A DNA stretch of 64,000 nucleotides, from assembly GCF_015223055.1 (NCBI RefSeq), contig NZ_JADFBX010000013.1:1-64000 (forward strand). The letters are read 5' to 3'. The DNA is from Pedobacter sp. MC2016-24 (GTDB taxonomy: Bacteria; Bacteroidota; Bacteroidia; Sphingobacteriales; Sphingobacteriaceae). The position numbers were made by a program, and so were the translations under genes. The notes below the pieces were generated by a model, which was given only the letters and a program-made list of their open reading frames with translations, made no database searches and was not told the origin of the DNA. This document shows positions 9,208 to 18,482 of this stretch, in pieces. Each line of letters begins with the position of its first letter. Positions within the stretch are counted from its first letter, which is position 1.

Positions 9208-10140
9208 TCAGCTTATAATGCTTATAATATCCTTGATGGCGTGCTCAACTTGCACAAACATAAATTGAAATCCGGCCTGTTGCAGTCGTTTAGGCAATAC
9301 CCACCTGCTTTTTAAGATCAACTCGGGTTCAGTTCCAATAATCTTTGCACCCAAGGCGAGTAAAAAGGTAGGCGTTGGCAATCCGAACGGCATCCCATAG
9401 GCATGCCGCATCAATTTCATCAATGTGATATTTCTTAATGGCTCCGGTGCTGTACAATTGACTATCCCATTGATCTCTTCGTGATTCAATAAGAATTCCG
9501 TACATTTTGCGGCATCTTGCTCATGTATCCAGGAAACATACTGCATCCCATCACCTTGTTTTCCGCCTAAACCAAATTTCACCAGGTTCAGTAATCGTGG
9601 AAAAGCACCGTCATGCCGTCCGAAAACAATGCCCATTCGGAGCGCAATTTTACGGGTATGAGGTGTTTTGGTATGAAAGAAGCTGTTCTCCCATTGTTTA
9701 CAAACCTCGATAGAAAATCCATATCCGATATCACCAAGGTCTTCGTCCTGGGCCCGGTCTTCTGCATGGCGGTAAATCGTTGCAGAGGTAACATTAATCC
9801 AAAGCAAAGGTGGATGTTTCAATTTGGTAATGGCTTTTCCTAAAAGCTGGGTTGGAATCACTCTCGAGCTGATAATTGCTACTTTATTTTTAGGTGTATA
9901 ACGACAATTGACATTTTTGCCACATAAGTTAATCAGCAGATCCGCTCCTTCCAATTCAGAGACCCAATCCCCTTCCTCAACAGCATTCCAAACCACTGTT
10001 TTGATGCGATCGTCAACATCCGCAGCTTTTTTCCTGCTCAGTATAATGACTTCTGTAGCCAGGCTTTTATAATATTGTGCCAATACCTGGCCAAGGTAAC
10101 CATTACCTCCGGCCAGCACTATTTTATTGTATTTCATCAT
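9208..10140 (-). CDS. TIGR01777-family NAD-dependent epimerase-like protein
   Basis: The 310 residues form an extended SDR protein. The Rossmann NAD(P)-binding motif GGNGYLG is at residues 11-17 and INLCGKNV is the typical TIGR01777 segment; the C-terminal DUF1731-type part shows LILKSRWVLPKRLQQAGF. Relatives include E. coli YfcH and human SDR39U1; their substrates are not known. It lies 8 bp behind the DCC-family gene in the same direction, and the two probably form an operon. Two adjacent ATG codons (10140, 10137) are possible starts. Confidence 0.87.
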   Translation of the reverse strand: MMKYNKIVLAGGNGYLGQVLAQYYKSLATEVIILSRKKAADVDDRIKTVVWNAVEEGDWVSELEGADLLINLCGKNVNCRYTPKNKVAIISSRVIPTQLLGKAITKLKHPPLLWINVTSATIYRHAEDRAQDEDLGDIGYGFSIEVCKQWENSFFHTKTPHTRKIALRMGIVFGRHDGAFPRLLNLVKFGLGGKQGDGMQYVSWIHEQDAAKCTEFLLNHEEINGIVNCTAPEPLRNITLMKLMRHAYGMPFGLPTPTFLLALGAKIIGTEPELILKSRWVLPKRLQQAGFQFMFVQVEHAIKDIISIIS

Positions 10141-10148
10141 GAAAGTAT

Positions 10149-10964
10149 TTATAGAATACAGAAAAGAACGATCAATCGATACAGCACCCAGGTTAAAGTT
10201 AAGGTCCAGCCAATTTTAAGCAGTTTACTGCGTCGGATGTGCTCTAAACACATTAAGCCTGCAACAAGCATAAACCAGATGAGGTAACAGATTGGATTTA
10301 TCTGAATCCAGGTAGCCAGGATTAATCCTGGCAGTAGCAACAATGCACCAGCAAAAGAGATGGTCATCATATTACCCAGGTAAGCCCATCTTTTTTCAGC
10401 GTTTACCAAGCTAATGACAATTCCTTGAAACACAATCTGCCCACCACAAATCAGATATTCCCGGTATGCATTTCCTGTAGGTAAATAGTTACCAAATAGC
10501 TGCGTGTATTTAGAAAGAATAGCCGCGGTGACTATCCATGTAAACAACAAATAAGCTAACCTATATTGCAACTTAAAGCTAGGCTGAATTTCAAAACTAC
10601 TTTCGGCAAGACTGGCGGGTATTATGACACGTCTGTTGTAGGAAATAAAGGCATAAAGCTTAGTCATCAACCAGGTAAAAAACAGGTTGGCGAACAAAGG
10701 TTTGAATACAGGATAGGCTACTGCCAATACTTTGAAAAGACTTTGCACACCGTAGGTTACCTCACCTGTTTCCTGGTTAATCAAAGCAATTTCATTTGCA
10801 GCACGCTGCCTGTCCAGCATCGGACAAGCCTGGGCCGGGATTTCCTGATAAGCTGCCCTCCCCTTCACATCCAGCATACCCGTTGAAACAAACAATTGCG
10901 TATATACTTTGCACATTGGACATTCGGCGTCAAATAAGATCTGGTGGTTTTTTAGCGTATTCAT
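10149..10964 (-). CDS. DCC-family thiol-disulfide protein with membrane domain
   Basis: The N-terminal part (about residues 8-115) is a DUF393/DCC domain with the defining start ILFDAECPMC, giving a thioredoxin-like CxxC pair at C15 and C18. The C-terminal half has four to five hydrophobic helices (for example LAYLLFTWIVTAAIL, MMTISFAGALLLLPGLILATW, CYLIWFMLVAGLMCL), so it is membrane-bound. DCC proteins are presumed redox proteins of unknown partner. It is the first gene of a two-gene unit with the TIGR01777 protein. Confidence 0.82.
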   Translation of the reverse strand: MNTLKNHQILFDAECPMCKVYTQLFVSTGMLDVKGRAAYQEIPAQACPMLDRQRAANEIALINQETGEVTYGVQSLFKVLAVAYPVFKPLFANLFFTWLMTKLYAFISYNRRVIIPASLAESSFEIQPSFKLQYRLAYLLFTWIVTAAILSKYTQLFGNYLPTGNAYREYLICGGQIVFQGIVISLVNAEKRWAYLGNMMTISFAGALLLLPGLILATWIQINPICYLIWFMLVAGLMCLEHIRRSKLLKIGWTLTLTWVLYRLIVLFCIL

Positions 10965-11043
10965 GGTTTAAAATGTGACTTGGTACTATTTATTATTATT
11001 GTATTTTCAATAAAAACTGAAACATATAGCGATAAAAAAAATC

Positions 11044-11550
11044 TTACTTGAAGATTTTAAAAATAGAGCCCCAAAACCAGTTCTCTTCAGCTTTAAGCAT
11101 GGTATCTAAAGTTTTATCCACATTTTTCGCTAATTTATTGATATCGGTAACAGACTTATTAAAGGTTTTAAATTCTGGATCATTGAGATCACCTTCCACT
11201 TTAGTCAGTTCGCCAAGAATCTTCAATACAGGATCCAGTTCTCTCTTTCTACGTTCCTTAGCGACTTGCCTGGCAATGTTCCAGGTGTCCTTATCTGCAA
11301 AAAAATATTCCTTGCGTTCACCAGCTTTGTGCTGCTTTTCAATTAAGCCCCAGCTGATGAGATCCCGCAAGGTCATGTTTGCATTACCCCTGGATATGTT
11401 TAATGTATCCATCACCTCCTCTGTAGTTAAAGCCTCAGGCGAGATTAATAAAAGTGCATGAACCTGTGCCATAGTACGATTAATGCCCCATTCAGAACCC
11501 AACTTACCCCATGCCTCAATAAACTTTAGTTTTGCCTGTGCTAATTCCAT
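11044..11550 (-). CDS. GbsR/MarR-family transcriptional regulator
   Basis: With the ATG at 11550 the protein has 168 residues; a TTG six bases upstream is a weaker alternative. It carries a winged HTH (LTTEEVMDTLNISRGNANMTLRDLI, then wing GLIEKQHKAGERKEYF), matching the GbsR branch of the MarR group, and an alpha-helical C-terminal dimerisation part. GbsR proteins usually repress osmoprotectant or exporter genes. The gene lies directly behind a 48-bp perfect palindrome (11563-11610), 13 bp upstream of the ATG, which is probably its own operator. The monooxygenase-like gene lies just beyond the palindrome. Confidence 0.87.
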   Translation of the reverse strand: MELAQAKLKFIEAWGKLGSEWGINRTMAQVHALLLISPEALTTEEVMDTLNISRGNANMTLRDLISWGLIEKQHKAGERKEYFFADKDTWNIARQVAKERRKRELDPVLKILGELTKVEGDLNDPEFKTFNKSVTDINKLAKNVDKTLDTMLKAEENWFWGSIFKIFK

Positions 11551-11562
11551 GCACAAATGTAA

Positions 11563-11610
11563 TATAATAAATTAAACTTTCAATAATTATTGAAAGTTTA
11601 ATTTATTATA
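11563..11610. promoter_or_regulatory. 48-bp perfect palindrome upstream of the GbsR-type gene
   Basis: The two 24-nt halves are exact reverse complements without a spacer; the core is CTTTCAATAATTATTGAAAG. It fills the gap between the monooxygenase-like gene (whose last codons it overlaps) and the GbsR-type regulator. Winged-helix dimers of this family bind such palindromes, so autoregulation is likely (inference). An AT-rich hairpin ending the upstream transcript is the alternative. Confidence 0.6.
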
Positions 11611-11914
11611 ATCCAAATCCGCCCAGGACATCCAATTCCCGACCTCTTTTGGGCTGGCCCTCCAGAATAGGTAAAGCCTGCAGTACCAAATCGGCTACCC
11701 CCTCGGTTTTAAGTGAATTGTCATGATCTTCTTTGCTGTCCCAGAATTCTGTGATCCTGAAACAATCTTTTTCATCCTTAACTGTACTAATGATATACAT
11801 TCTACAGCCCTTAGTAGCAGATACTAATTTAGATGCCTGTAATAATATTTCGCCCAGCTTTTCGCCATTACCCGGAGTAGCTTTCAGCTTTCCCTGAAGT
11901 CCGTATTTACTCAT
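11606..11914 (-). CDS. Antibiotic biosynthesis monooxygenase (ABM)-domain protein
   Basis: The 102-residue protein matches the small dimeric ferredoxin-like ABM fold: KYGLQGKLKATPGNGEKLGEILLQASKLV at the start in pieces, then CRMYIISTVKDEKDCFRITEFWDSKEDHDNSL with the conserved W and H, and a C-terminal LPILEGQPKRG. Relatives include quinol monooxygenase YgiN and heme-degrading or polyketide monooxygenases; the substrate cannot be inferred. Its stop lies within the palindrome that precedes the GbsR-type regulator, and the two genes may be co-transcribed. Confidence 0.8.
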   Translation of the reverse strand: MSKYGLQGKLKATPGNGEKLGEILLQASKLVSATKGCRMYIISTVKDEKDCFRITEFWDSKEDHDNSLKTEGVADLVLQALPILEGQPKRGRELDVLGGFGL

Positions 11915-12089
11915 TTATATTTGGTTTTATTGATATGTCTTCACATAGAACACAAAACTAAGATACAAATTTCTATTTCTTTATTGGCTGGATTTCGTAA
12001 CATTTAGAATAGGCAGATACATAGAAACTGAATTAAAACCATACCTGGATTTAAAAAAGTAATATCCGGAAGTTTGAGGGGAAAAAATG

Positions 12090-12162
<73 letters not shown>

Positions 12163-12263
12163 TTATATTTGACACGAAGATAGCTTTAGTTTTCATTTTT
12201 CCCAGCGCTAAATTTACCGTAGGGCCAAATCAACTGAATTTCAGCGGATAAATTTTTAATTTC

Positions 12264-13499
12264 TTAGTCCATTTCTTCAACCGCTGTTCCATTTTTTCGA
12301 TTCATTTTAAAAATAGCAAACATCACCCCTACCGACAACAGGATCAAAATTAAATAACTATAGCTCAAATTACGTTCGTCACTTGCAGGTACGATGCTCA
12401 CAATCCCATAACTCAGGAAAGAAACAATCACATAGGTGAAGCCACCTGTAAGTCCACCGGCAATACCCGCATTTTTAGGAAATTTACTCAAACAAAAAGT
12501 GAAATAATTGTTAAACGTATAACCTGCACCAATATGAATGATGAAAGCAAAAAAGATCAAGGAATATAAATTGCTGACGAAATTCAGACTGCCAATCATT
12601 AAAGCTACAAAAACGAGCTGGATGAACACGTTAATCACCAATCGTTTAAAAAATGGCCTGTTGATGGTAGCCTTGCCAATAAAACCGCCAACCATCCAGG
12701 CAAACCCCAATACCAATGAGCTGTAACCAGCAATCACCGGCGAGAGGTGTAAATGATGTTCAATGACAAATGGACCGGTCATGTTATAGGTCATAACCAT
12801 ACAATAGGCCAATCCCAACATTACAATCCCCAGCGTAAAACTTGTCGTTTTCATCATGTCGATATAGATATTGACAATTTTCCTGAAACTAAATTCGGTA
12901 AAATGCACCAACGTTTCTCCGCTAAACAACCATTCCAAAATGGCCAGCACCAGGGCAAAACCGGCAAGAAAATAAAAGTTAGATTCCCAGCCGAATACAG
13001 TTTGAAGATACCCACCAATAAAAGGTGCGATGATGGGACCGGTTGACCAAATGATCGAGAATAAACTTAAATAATGTTTGAGCTTATCGCCACTAAATAC
13101 ATCTACAAAATAAGCCCTTTTGGCAACTACAATCGCTCCGACCGTCAAACCATGTATAATCCGCATCACATAAATGATGTAAATGTTATGCGTTGTTGCA
13201 ATGGCAATACTGGCTAAGGCAAAAATGATCAGAGAGATCAGACAAATTTTATACCGGCCAAAACTATCCAGTACACTCCCAATAAACAATTGCGAAACGC
13301 CATAGCTGATTAAAAAGATACTTAAAGTCAACTGAACCTGGACACTGCTCACGCTCATTTCACCAGCCATGGTAGGCAGAGATGGAATATAAATATCAGT
13401 AGCAAAACCAGATAAGGGAATTAATGCAAATGCCAAAATGGTTGCAATACCCTGGTTTTCCGTTTTTATGGATTTTGTTTTAGTCGTAATCGTCATCAT
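12264..13499 (-). CDS. MFS multidrug transporter, Bcr/CflA-like
   Basis: The 411-residue protein has about 12 transmembrane helices. Family hallmarks are the N-terminal IPLSGFATDIYIPSLPTMA, the MFS motif A region in the 2-3 loop (GSVLDSFGRYKICL) and SIIWSTGPIIAPFIGGYL in helix 5. Bcr/CflA proteins are proton-driven exporters of drugs or small metabolites. It ends about 100 bp before tRNA-Gly. Two adjacent ATG codons are possible starts (13499, 13496). Confidence 0.87.
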   Translation of the reverse strand: MMTITTKTKSIKTENQGIATILAFALIPLSGFATDIYIPSLPTMAGEMSVSSVQVQLTLSIFLISYGVSQLFIGSVLDSFGRYKICLISLIIFALASIAIATTHNIYIIYVMRIIHGLTVGAIVVAKRAYFVDVFSGDKLKHYLSLFSIIWSTGPIIAPFIGGYLQTVFGWESNFYFLAGFALVLAILEWLFSGETLVHFTEFSFRKIVNIYIDMMKTTSFTLGIVMLGLAYCMVMTYNMTGPFVIEHHLHLSPVIAGYSSLVLGFAWMVGGFIGKATINRPFFKRLVINVFIQLVFVALMIGSLNFVSNLYSLIFFAFIIHIGAGYTFNNYFTFCLSKFPKNAGIAGGLTGGFTYVIVSFLSYGIVSIVPASDERNLSYSYLILILLSVGVMFAIFKMNRKNGTAVEEMD

Positions 13500-13700
13500 A
13501 TCTGATGCAAAATTAAGTTTTTAGTCACAACCGCAGGTTACAATCTCCAAACCAAGACTTATAAAATTCAAACAAAACAGTTAATACAAAAACACAAAAA
13601 ATAGATAAATAAGCTCTAAACGATTTAAACATAGAAATCGAAAAATTAAAATTTACATTATTCAAACAAAATAAATTGAAATCTGCTGGAGGATGAATTG

Positions 13701-14831
13701 CTAAATCCTGGCTCTTGTTGATAAGATTACCACACAGGACCCCATGAGTGCAATAAAGACAAAGGCAATACGCAATGTAAAGGCACCTGATAAAAAGCCG
13801 ATAACAGGTGGTCCGATTAAAAACCCGATGAAACTGATGGTAGATACCGCGGCAATCGAGGCTCCCGGGGACATGGTAGTCGATTTACCAGCTGCACTGT
13901 AAACCATGGGCACAACAGAAGAAACTCCTGCCCCTACCAACATAAACCCCATAATTGCTGTCGGCAGTGCAGGAAAAATCACGGCTATAAGCAAACCTAT
14001 TGCGCTTAAAGTACCACTAACCTGCAGGGTTCTTTTTAATCCGAAACGTGCTGCAAATTTATCCGCAACAAAGCGACCCAGCGCCATGGTACACATAAAA
14101 GCAGTGTATCCGGCTGCCATCCAACCTTTTTCAGCCAGCACAATTTTCTTAAAGTAAATGACACTCCAGTCGAACATTGCACCTTCACAGATCATAGAAC
14201 AAAAAGCAATCAGTCCGAGTGTAATCAATGATTTGTCCGGGATCGCAAAGGCAGAACCCGTATGTACAGGTTTACGGTCATTGTGCAAATACCGCCAGCA
14301 TACTACAACAGAAATTACAGTAACTATCGCAATAAATATAAAGTGTGGCGCCGGCAGAATATTTTTACCGATCATGAAAGTACCAATACCTGCTCCGATA
14401 AACCCGGCTAAGCTCCATACACCATGAAAAGAAGCCATAATCGGCTTGCTATATAAACTTTCGGTAGCTACGGCCTGTGTGTTTACTGCGATATTAACAG
14501 CATTGCTCGCCAGCCCGAAACCGACTAAACAAATTACCAATTGATAAATTTCTGTAACCATACCTAGTGTGATGAGCATCAAACCATACATCACCAAGGC
14601 AGCAGCCAAAAGCCGCCGACTACCAATTTTGGTTACAGTCCAGCCCGATAAGGGTAAAGAAAGCATTAGCCCTACCGGTAAAGCAAATAACACTGCGCCA
14701 AGACCAGCATCTGATAAGGCCAATTTTTGTTGTATGGTCGCTATACGCGATGCCCAGCTGGAAAAACACAAGCCAGCCATAAAAAACATCGCAGCCACTG
14801 CGCCCCGGGTTATTTTTGGTGCGTAGCTCAT
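13701..14831 (-). CDS. MFS transporter, YbjJ-like
   Basis: The 376-residue protein has 12 predicted helices. The start (GAVAAMFFMAGLCFSSWASRI) and the segment SDAGLGAVLFALPVGLMLSLPLSG are typical of the YbjJ/fucose-permease-like branch of the MFS, and a motif A-like loop (TKIGSRRLL) follows helix 2. Substrates of this branch are poorly known. It stands alone between the other MFS gene (200 bp of AT-rich sequence without features separates them) and a secreted unknown. Confidence 0.83.
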   Translation of the reverse strand: MSYAPKITRGAVAAMFFMAGLCFSSWASRIATIQQKLALSDAGLGAVLFALPVGLMLSLPLSGWTVTKIGSRRLLAAALVMYGLMLITLGMVTEIYQLVICLVGFGLASNAVNIAVNTQAVATESLYSKPIMASFHGVWSLAGFIGAGIGTFMIGKNILPAPHFIFIAIVTVISVVVCWRYLHNDRKPVHTGSAFAIPDKSLITLGLIAFCSMICEGAMFDWSVIYFKKIVLAEKGWMAAGYTAFMCTMALGRFVADKFAARFGLKRTLQVSGTLSAIGLLIAVIFPALPTAIMGFMLVGAGVSSVVPMVYSAAGKSTTMSPGASIAAVSTISFIGFLIGPPVIGFLSGAFTLRIAFVFIALMGSCVVILSTRARI

Positions 14832-14898
14832 CTATAGAAAAACAAATCCATCATCTGGCAAAGATGGGATTTTTATTGCTTAAAGCCATCTTTGGACG

Positions 14899-15507
14899 CT
14901 ACATCGTAGGACTAATCGGCAACGGTTCAGTAACTTTCCACAGACGCTTCGTTTTATCTTCTACCAGACTTTTGATCGGTGTCTTTTTAGCCTCTGCCTT
15001 ATTGGTATTCCAAACTATGGTAAATATGGTTTCCTTTTTGTCCTTGTCATCAATAAATATGATTTTTTTGGACTTCTTAGGATATTTTCCATCGTAATGG
15101 TATTTGCCATCCCGATATTCCGTTTCAATTAATCGGGCCATCACCACGTAACCTTCCTTAGCTTTCAAAGAATCTTGTGTATAGTTTGCCGGATACATTG
15201 CATTATTAATATTGATGCGGCCTCCACCATACCCACCCGGATTGAAATATATTTCCTGTACAATAAACGCAGAATCTGTTTTCAGATAAACGGGATCTGT
15301 TTTAAAAGCAACGTATAACTTTTCCAAGGGGTTTTCTTCCAATTCCTGCAATTCGCTCCAACTCGGCATTATTGGTGGCGGTGGGGGCACCTTGATCCGG
15401 GGTGGTGGCAAAGGTGCCTTCACTGGTTTCTTACTTTGCGCCTGCAGTTGGCCCGTCACCAGCAGTGCACAACTCAAAATGAACAGAACTTTATACATTT
15501 TCGCCAT
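14899..15507 (-). CDS. Secreted proline-rich hypothetical protein
   Basis: The 202 residues begin with a signal peptide (VLFILSCALLVTGQLQAQ). A proline-rich stretch follows (KAPLPPPRIKVPPPPP, about residues 30-45), then a compact domain with YNPGG-like and Gly/Asn segments (FNPGGYGGGRININNAMY) and a charged lysine patch (YPKKSKKIIFIDDKDKKE). I recognise no family. The proline segment may span peptidoglycan or the periplasm (inference). An alternative start is the ATG at 15498, which gives the same mature protein. Confidence 0.7.
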   Translation of the reverse strand: MAKMYKVLFILSCALLVTGQLQAQSKKPVKAPLPPPRIKVPPPPPIMPSWSELQELEENPLEKLYVAFKTDPVYLKTDSAFIVQEIYFNPGGYGGGRININNAMYPANYTQDSLKAKEGYVVMARLIETEYRDGKYHYDGKYPKKSKKIIFIDDKDKKETIFTIVWNTNKAEAKKTPIKSLVEDKTKRLWKVTEPLPISPTM

Positions 15508-15604
15508 AGGTTTATCGTGTTATTTTTATTTCATACTCAAAAAGAGTACCGAACATATCAACAACCAGATAAAAATCAATTAACAGTGAAATGTCAATCG
15601 CTGC

Positions 15605-16381
15605 TTAAAACTTGATGGAAAGGCTTTCAGTAATCAGGCTAGCATTTTTATAATATTCAAAAACCCAATTGTTGTCTTTTTTAAATACAATTCCTTTTGC
15701 TGTACCATTATCTCCGATAAAATAATCCGCTGCAGAAGTCTTAAATAAGGACAGTACAATTTTTGGTGTATTGTCGATCAACTGAAAACCGGTACCTGTG
15801 GGTTGCGCATACAAAGTACCAGAAGCTACATTTGCTGTAGCCTGGGCAGGCACTGCTGTGATCACCGTGGCCGCTGTTGTCGTTGCATTAACTGCTGCCG
15901 CAACAGGTGTAGCAACCGGCTGAACAGGTGTAACCGTCGTAGCTACTGGTGGCGTTCCCCGAGTAATTTCATCTATAGAACCTACAGCGTCCATTAAAGC
16001 CAATGTAAAGGCTGGCTTGTATTCCTTTTCCCGGCTTTTACCTTCTTTACTTTTAACAATGATATTTCCTTTACAATCCTTCAGTACCAGTGTAAGATTG
16101 GTGCTAAACATGCTGTTTTTTTCCAATACCTCTGCACTTAAGGCCAGGCATTTATTATTGGCAATTTCAGTCGGTAAATTGGCATCATCCAGATACGCGA
16201 TATAACCTTTATCTTCTAAAAGACTTTTAAGCCTGATATTTAAATTATATTGATTCTTCTCTTTCAGAAAGCCGAACTTTTCGGGTACCAGTACATATTT
16301 ATAATTGGGAACCGGAATTGTGTTTTGGGCAAAACCAGAAAAAGAGAGTAGCAAAAGGAATAAAGAAAGGTACTTTTTCAT
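15605..16381 (-). CDS. Secreted hypothetical protein with Ala/Thr/Val-rich linker
   Basis: The 258-residue protein has a signal peptide (YLSLFLLLLSFSGFAQ). The N-terminal domain (about 22-140) contains PEKFGFLKEKNQYNLN and LVLKDCKGNIIVKSKEG, and a low-complexity linker of Ala, Thr, Val and Pro spans about 145-190. The C-terminal part (DYFIGDNGTAKGIVFKKDNN) looks like a small beta domain. Similar proteins are widespread and uncharacterised in Bacteroidota. Its 5' neighbour is an AraC-type regulator and its 3' neighbour another secreted unknown; there is no clear operon. Confidence 0.72.
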   Translation of the reverse strand: MKKYLSLFLLLLSFSGFAQNTIPVPNYKYVLVPEKFGFLKEKNQYNLNIRLKSLLEDKGYIAYLDDANLPTEIANNKCLALSAEVLEKNSMFSTNLTLVLKDCKGNIIVKSKEGKSREKEYKPAFTLALMDAVGSIDEITRGTPPVATTVTPVQPVATPVAAAVNATTTAATVITAVPAQATANVASGTLYAQPTGTGFQLIDNTPKIVLSLFKTSAADYFIGDNGTAKGIVFKKDNNWVFEYYKNASLITESLSIKF

Positions 16382-16440
16382 ATCGTATGTAATTAGCTAT
16401 ATACAAATATAGTTTTTTACTGAATAAATAGAAGCAGCGT

Positions 16441-17271
16441 TCAGGATGTTTGAAATCTTAGGTACTCCAGTGGCGTCTTGCCAGTATAGCCTTTAAAGTC
16501 TTTCAGAAAATGGTTTGAATCATAATAGCCATTTGATAACGCAATTCGCATCAAATCGACTTCCTCATCCCGGACCAATTCAAGATATGCATGGATAAAA
16601 CGTTGGAGTTGGATGTACACTTTAGGCATGAATCCGATGTGCTGTGCAAAACTCCGTTCCAGCCATTTGTAATTTACACCGATGTCATTGGTCACATTGC
16701 GCACGGTACTTTGGCCTTTAATTTTATGGATATAATCTAATGTTTGATGAAGGGCCTCAGGTGTACAGTGCGCACTGAAAGTCGTATAAATATATTCTTC
16801 TAGAAATGCAGTCTTTTCTTCAATCGTATTGCATTTAAAAAAAGAGCTCATACTAAAATCACTGCATTTGGCAATAGACTCGAATGGCACAATCGGTTTG
16901 TGTTTAAAATGATGTGCATCTAAACCAAATAATGGATAAAAACTACCAGGATAAAAACGGACGATATATACCTGATTTATACTGGCATTGTATTTTATGT
17001 ACACATTTTTAATTGCACCCGCACTTGCCCATCCTCCTTTAATTTCGAATGTTTTATTTTCTGCCAAAACTGACACTGTATCATCCGCTTCAGGCAAAAA
17101 CACAAGCACAGGAAAACCATCATTAAATATAAGGTGAGTATCCTGCTTTTGATCTCTGGAGAAAACGTAGAATCCCTCAACAACAGATTCAACTACTTTT
17201 GAAGGATTAACTCTATAACCTTCCTCACTAAAATCCCCTAATTGTATCTTCTCCAGATAGTTTATCGGCAT
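16441..17271 (-). CDS. AraC-family transcriptional regulator (DUF6597-type sensor)
   Basis: The 276-residue soluble protein has an N-terminal cupin-like sensor domain (HLIFNDGFPVLVFLP, then VYIVRFYPGSFYPLFGL), the arrangement called DUF6597, and a C-terminal AraC HTH (about 170-270). The HTH shows NDIGVNYKWLERSFAQHIGF and SNGYYDSNHFLKDFKGYTG with the final TPLEY. It differs from the membrane AraC proteins at the left end by having no transmembrane helices. Its target is unknown; the hydrolase gene 70 bp upstream in the same orientation is a candidate. Confidence 0.85.
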   Translation of the reverse strand: MPINYLEKIQLGDFSEEGYRVNPSKVVESVVEGFYVFSRDQKQDTHLIFNDGFPVLVFLPEADDTVSVLAENKTFEIKGGWASAGAIKNVYIKYNASINQVYIVRFYPGSFYPLFGLDAHHFKHKPIVPFESIAKCSDFSMSSFFKCNTIEEKTAFLEEYIYTTFSAHCTPEALHQTLDYIHKIKGQSTVRNVTNDIGVNYKWLERSFAQHIGFMPKVYIQLQRFIHAYLELVRDEEVDLMRIALSNGYYDSNHFLKDFKGYTGKTPLEYLRFQTS

Positions 17272-17343
17272 GTCACAAAATTAAGGGAAATATTCATGAT
17301 CAAAGCATAATGTCATGTCTAATATTTACTATGGAGATAAATT

Positions 17344-18291
17344 TCATTTCATGATTTGCTTGATGCTTTTCAAGAATTCAGACTGCTGGTCGACGAAAGG
17401 ATAATGGGAACAATTGCGAATGACATAAAATTTATCTTTACCGACGATTTTTTCCAGGTCTGACAATTGTCCGGGAGAGAAAACACCATCATTAGCCCCA
17501 TAAACAGCAAACAGTTTTACGCCTTTAGCTGATAAACCCTTCAAAATTGGCTTTGTGTTGATATTCACGCGGGACTCGTTCTTATAGAATAAAATTGGCG
17601 CCTGGTCATTACGGATGTTGACTTTCGAAAATTTACCATGCTCATATTCTTGATTAACCCGTATGGATTCGTCCGTGGGCTTCGGCATTTTGAAATAACC
17701 AAAACGAGAAGCAATCTCATAAGTGAGTTGGCGATATGCCGCCCCGTTTTTATCTAAGGTATGGATGTGTTTGATCTTGTTCACAGAAGCAGAATCGTTT
17801 TGAGCCAGTGCCTGCTGTGCCGCGGTGCGAAGTATGTGATCATAACTTTCCTGTTGCGCAAAAAGAGCACCTATCAGGATCATGCGCTCAACTTTCCCTG
17901 GGTATTGGTTTGTAAATAAAGTCGAAACAATTCCCCCGAAACTGTGCCCGATCAGATTTACTTTTTTCAATCCGTACTGTTTGATCAGTTGATTGAGATC
18001 ATCAAAAGCCTCAGTGAAGGTCACTTTGGCTGCAGGATCTGCTGAACGACCTTCAGCTCGTCTGTCGTACACGATCACAAAGAAGCCGAGGTCAGCTAGT
18101 CTTTGCGCAGTTGTCCCCTCAAATAGCGTCGCATTCCCCCTTGGACCACCATGAATAAAAATAATCGGTGGATTCTTGCGATCTCCATAGGCTTTGGTAT
18201 ATAAATTCTGTGCAAATGTTGAATGTAGGCAAGTACATACCATCACTGCAACGACCGTTAGTATTTTTTTAGCAAGCATAAAATAGGGCAT
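17344..18291 (-). CDS. Secreted alpha/beta hydrolase
   Basis: The 315-residue protein has an N-terminal signal peptide (ILTVVAVMVCTCLHSTFAQ) and an alpha/beta-hydrolase core. The oxyanion-hole motif HGGPRG is near residue 50, the nucleophile S117 sits in GHSFGG, a likely acid lies in GANDGVF and the catalytic His in NCSHYPF. HGGPxG is typical of the proline-iminopeptidase-like branch, so an aminopeptidase or esterase activity is possible, but substrate cannot be read from sequence. An alternative ATG at 18279 gives a shorter signal peptide. It is followed 72 bp on by the AraC-type regulator. Confidence 0.82.
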   Translation of the reverse strand: MPYFMLAKKILTVVAVMVCTCLHSTFAQNLYTKAYGDRKNPPIIFIHGGPRGNATLFEGTTAQRLADLGFFVIVYDRRAEGRSADPAAKVTFTEAFDDLNQLIKQYGLKKVNLIGHSFGGIVSTLFTNQYPGKVERMILIGALFAQQESYDHILRTAAQQALAQNDSASVNKIKHIHTLDKNGAAYRQLTYEIASRFGYFKMPKPTDESIRVNQEYEHGKFSKVNIRNDQAPILFYKNESRVNINTKPILKGLSAKGVKLFAVYGANDGVFSPGQLSDLEKIVGKDKFYVIRNCSHYPFVDQQSEFLKSIKQIMK

Positions 18292-18319
18292 ATGAATTCT
18301 ACGTAAAAAAATGAATCGA

Positions 18320-18355
18320 AAACCAAAAATCCCTCTCTACTTTCGTAAAGAGGGA
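18320..18355 (-). terminator. Rho-independent terminator of tRNA-Leu
   Basis: On the minus strand, 4 nt after the tRNA, TCCCTCTTTAC pairs with GTAGAGAGGGA around a GAAA-type loop, followed by ATTTTTGGTTTT. It ends the tRNA transcript before the hydrolase gene. Confidence 0.75.
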
Positions 18356-18359
18356 TCTG

Positions 18360-18439
18360 TACCCAGCGCCGGAGTCGAACCGGCACGGTTTCCCACAGGT
18401 GTTTGAGACCAGCGCGTCTACCAATTCCGCCAGCTGGGC
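18360..18439 (-). tRNA. tRNA-Leu (anticodon CAA)
   Basis: The minus strand gives acceptor GCCCAGC with GCTGGGT, the type II D arm GGCGGAATTGGTAGACGC common to leucine tRNAs, anticodon loop CTCAAAC (anticodon CAA), a short extra arm TGGGAAACCGT and T arm GCCGG/CCGGC. The anticodon stem CTGGT/ACCTG contains one U-U opposition at 28-42. No CCA is encoded. Confidence 0.92.
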
Positions 18440-18482
18440 TTGCTTATTCAGCGGGCTGCAAATATATGAATAGAATTATAAA

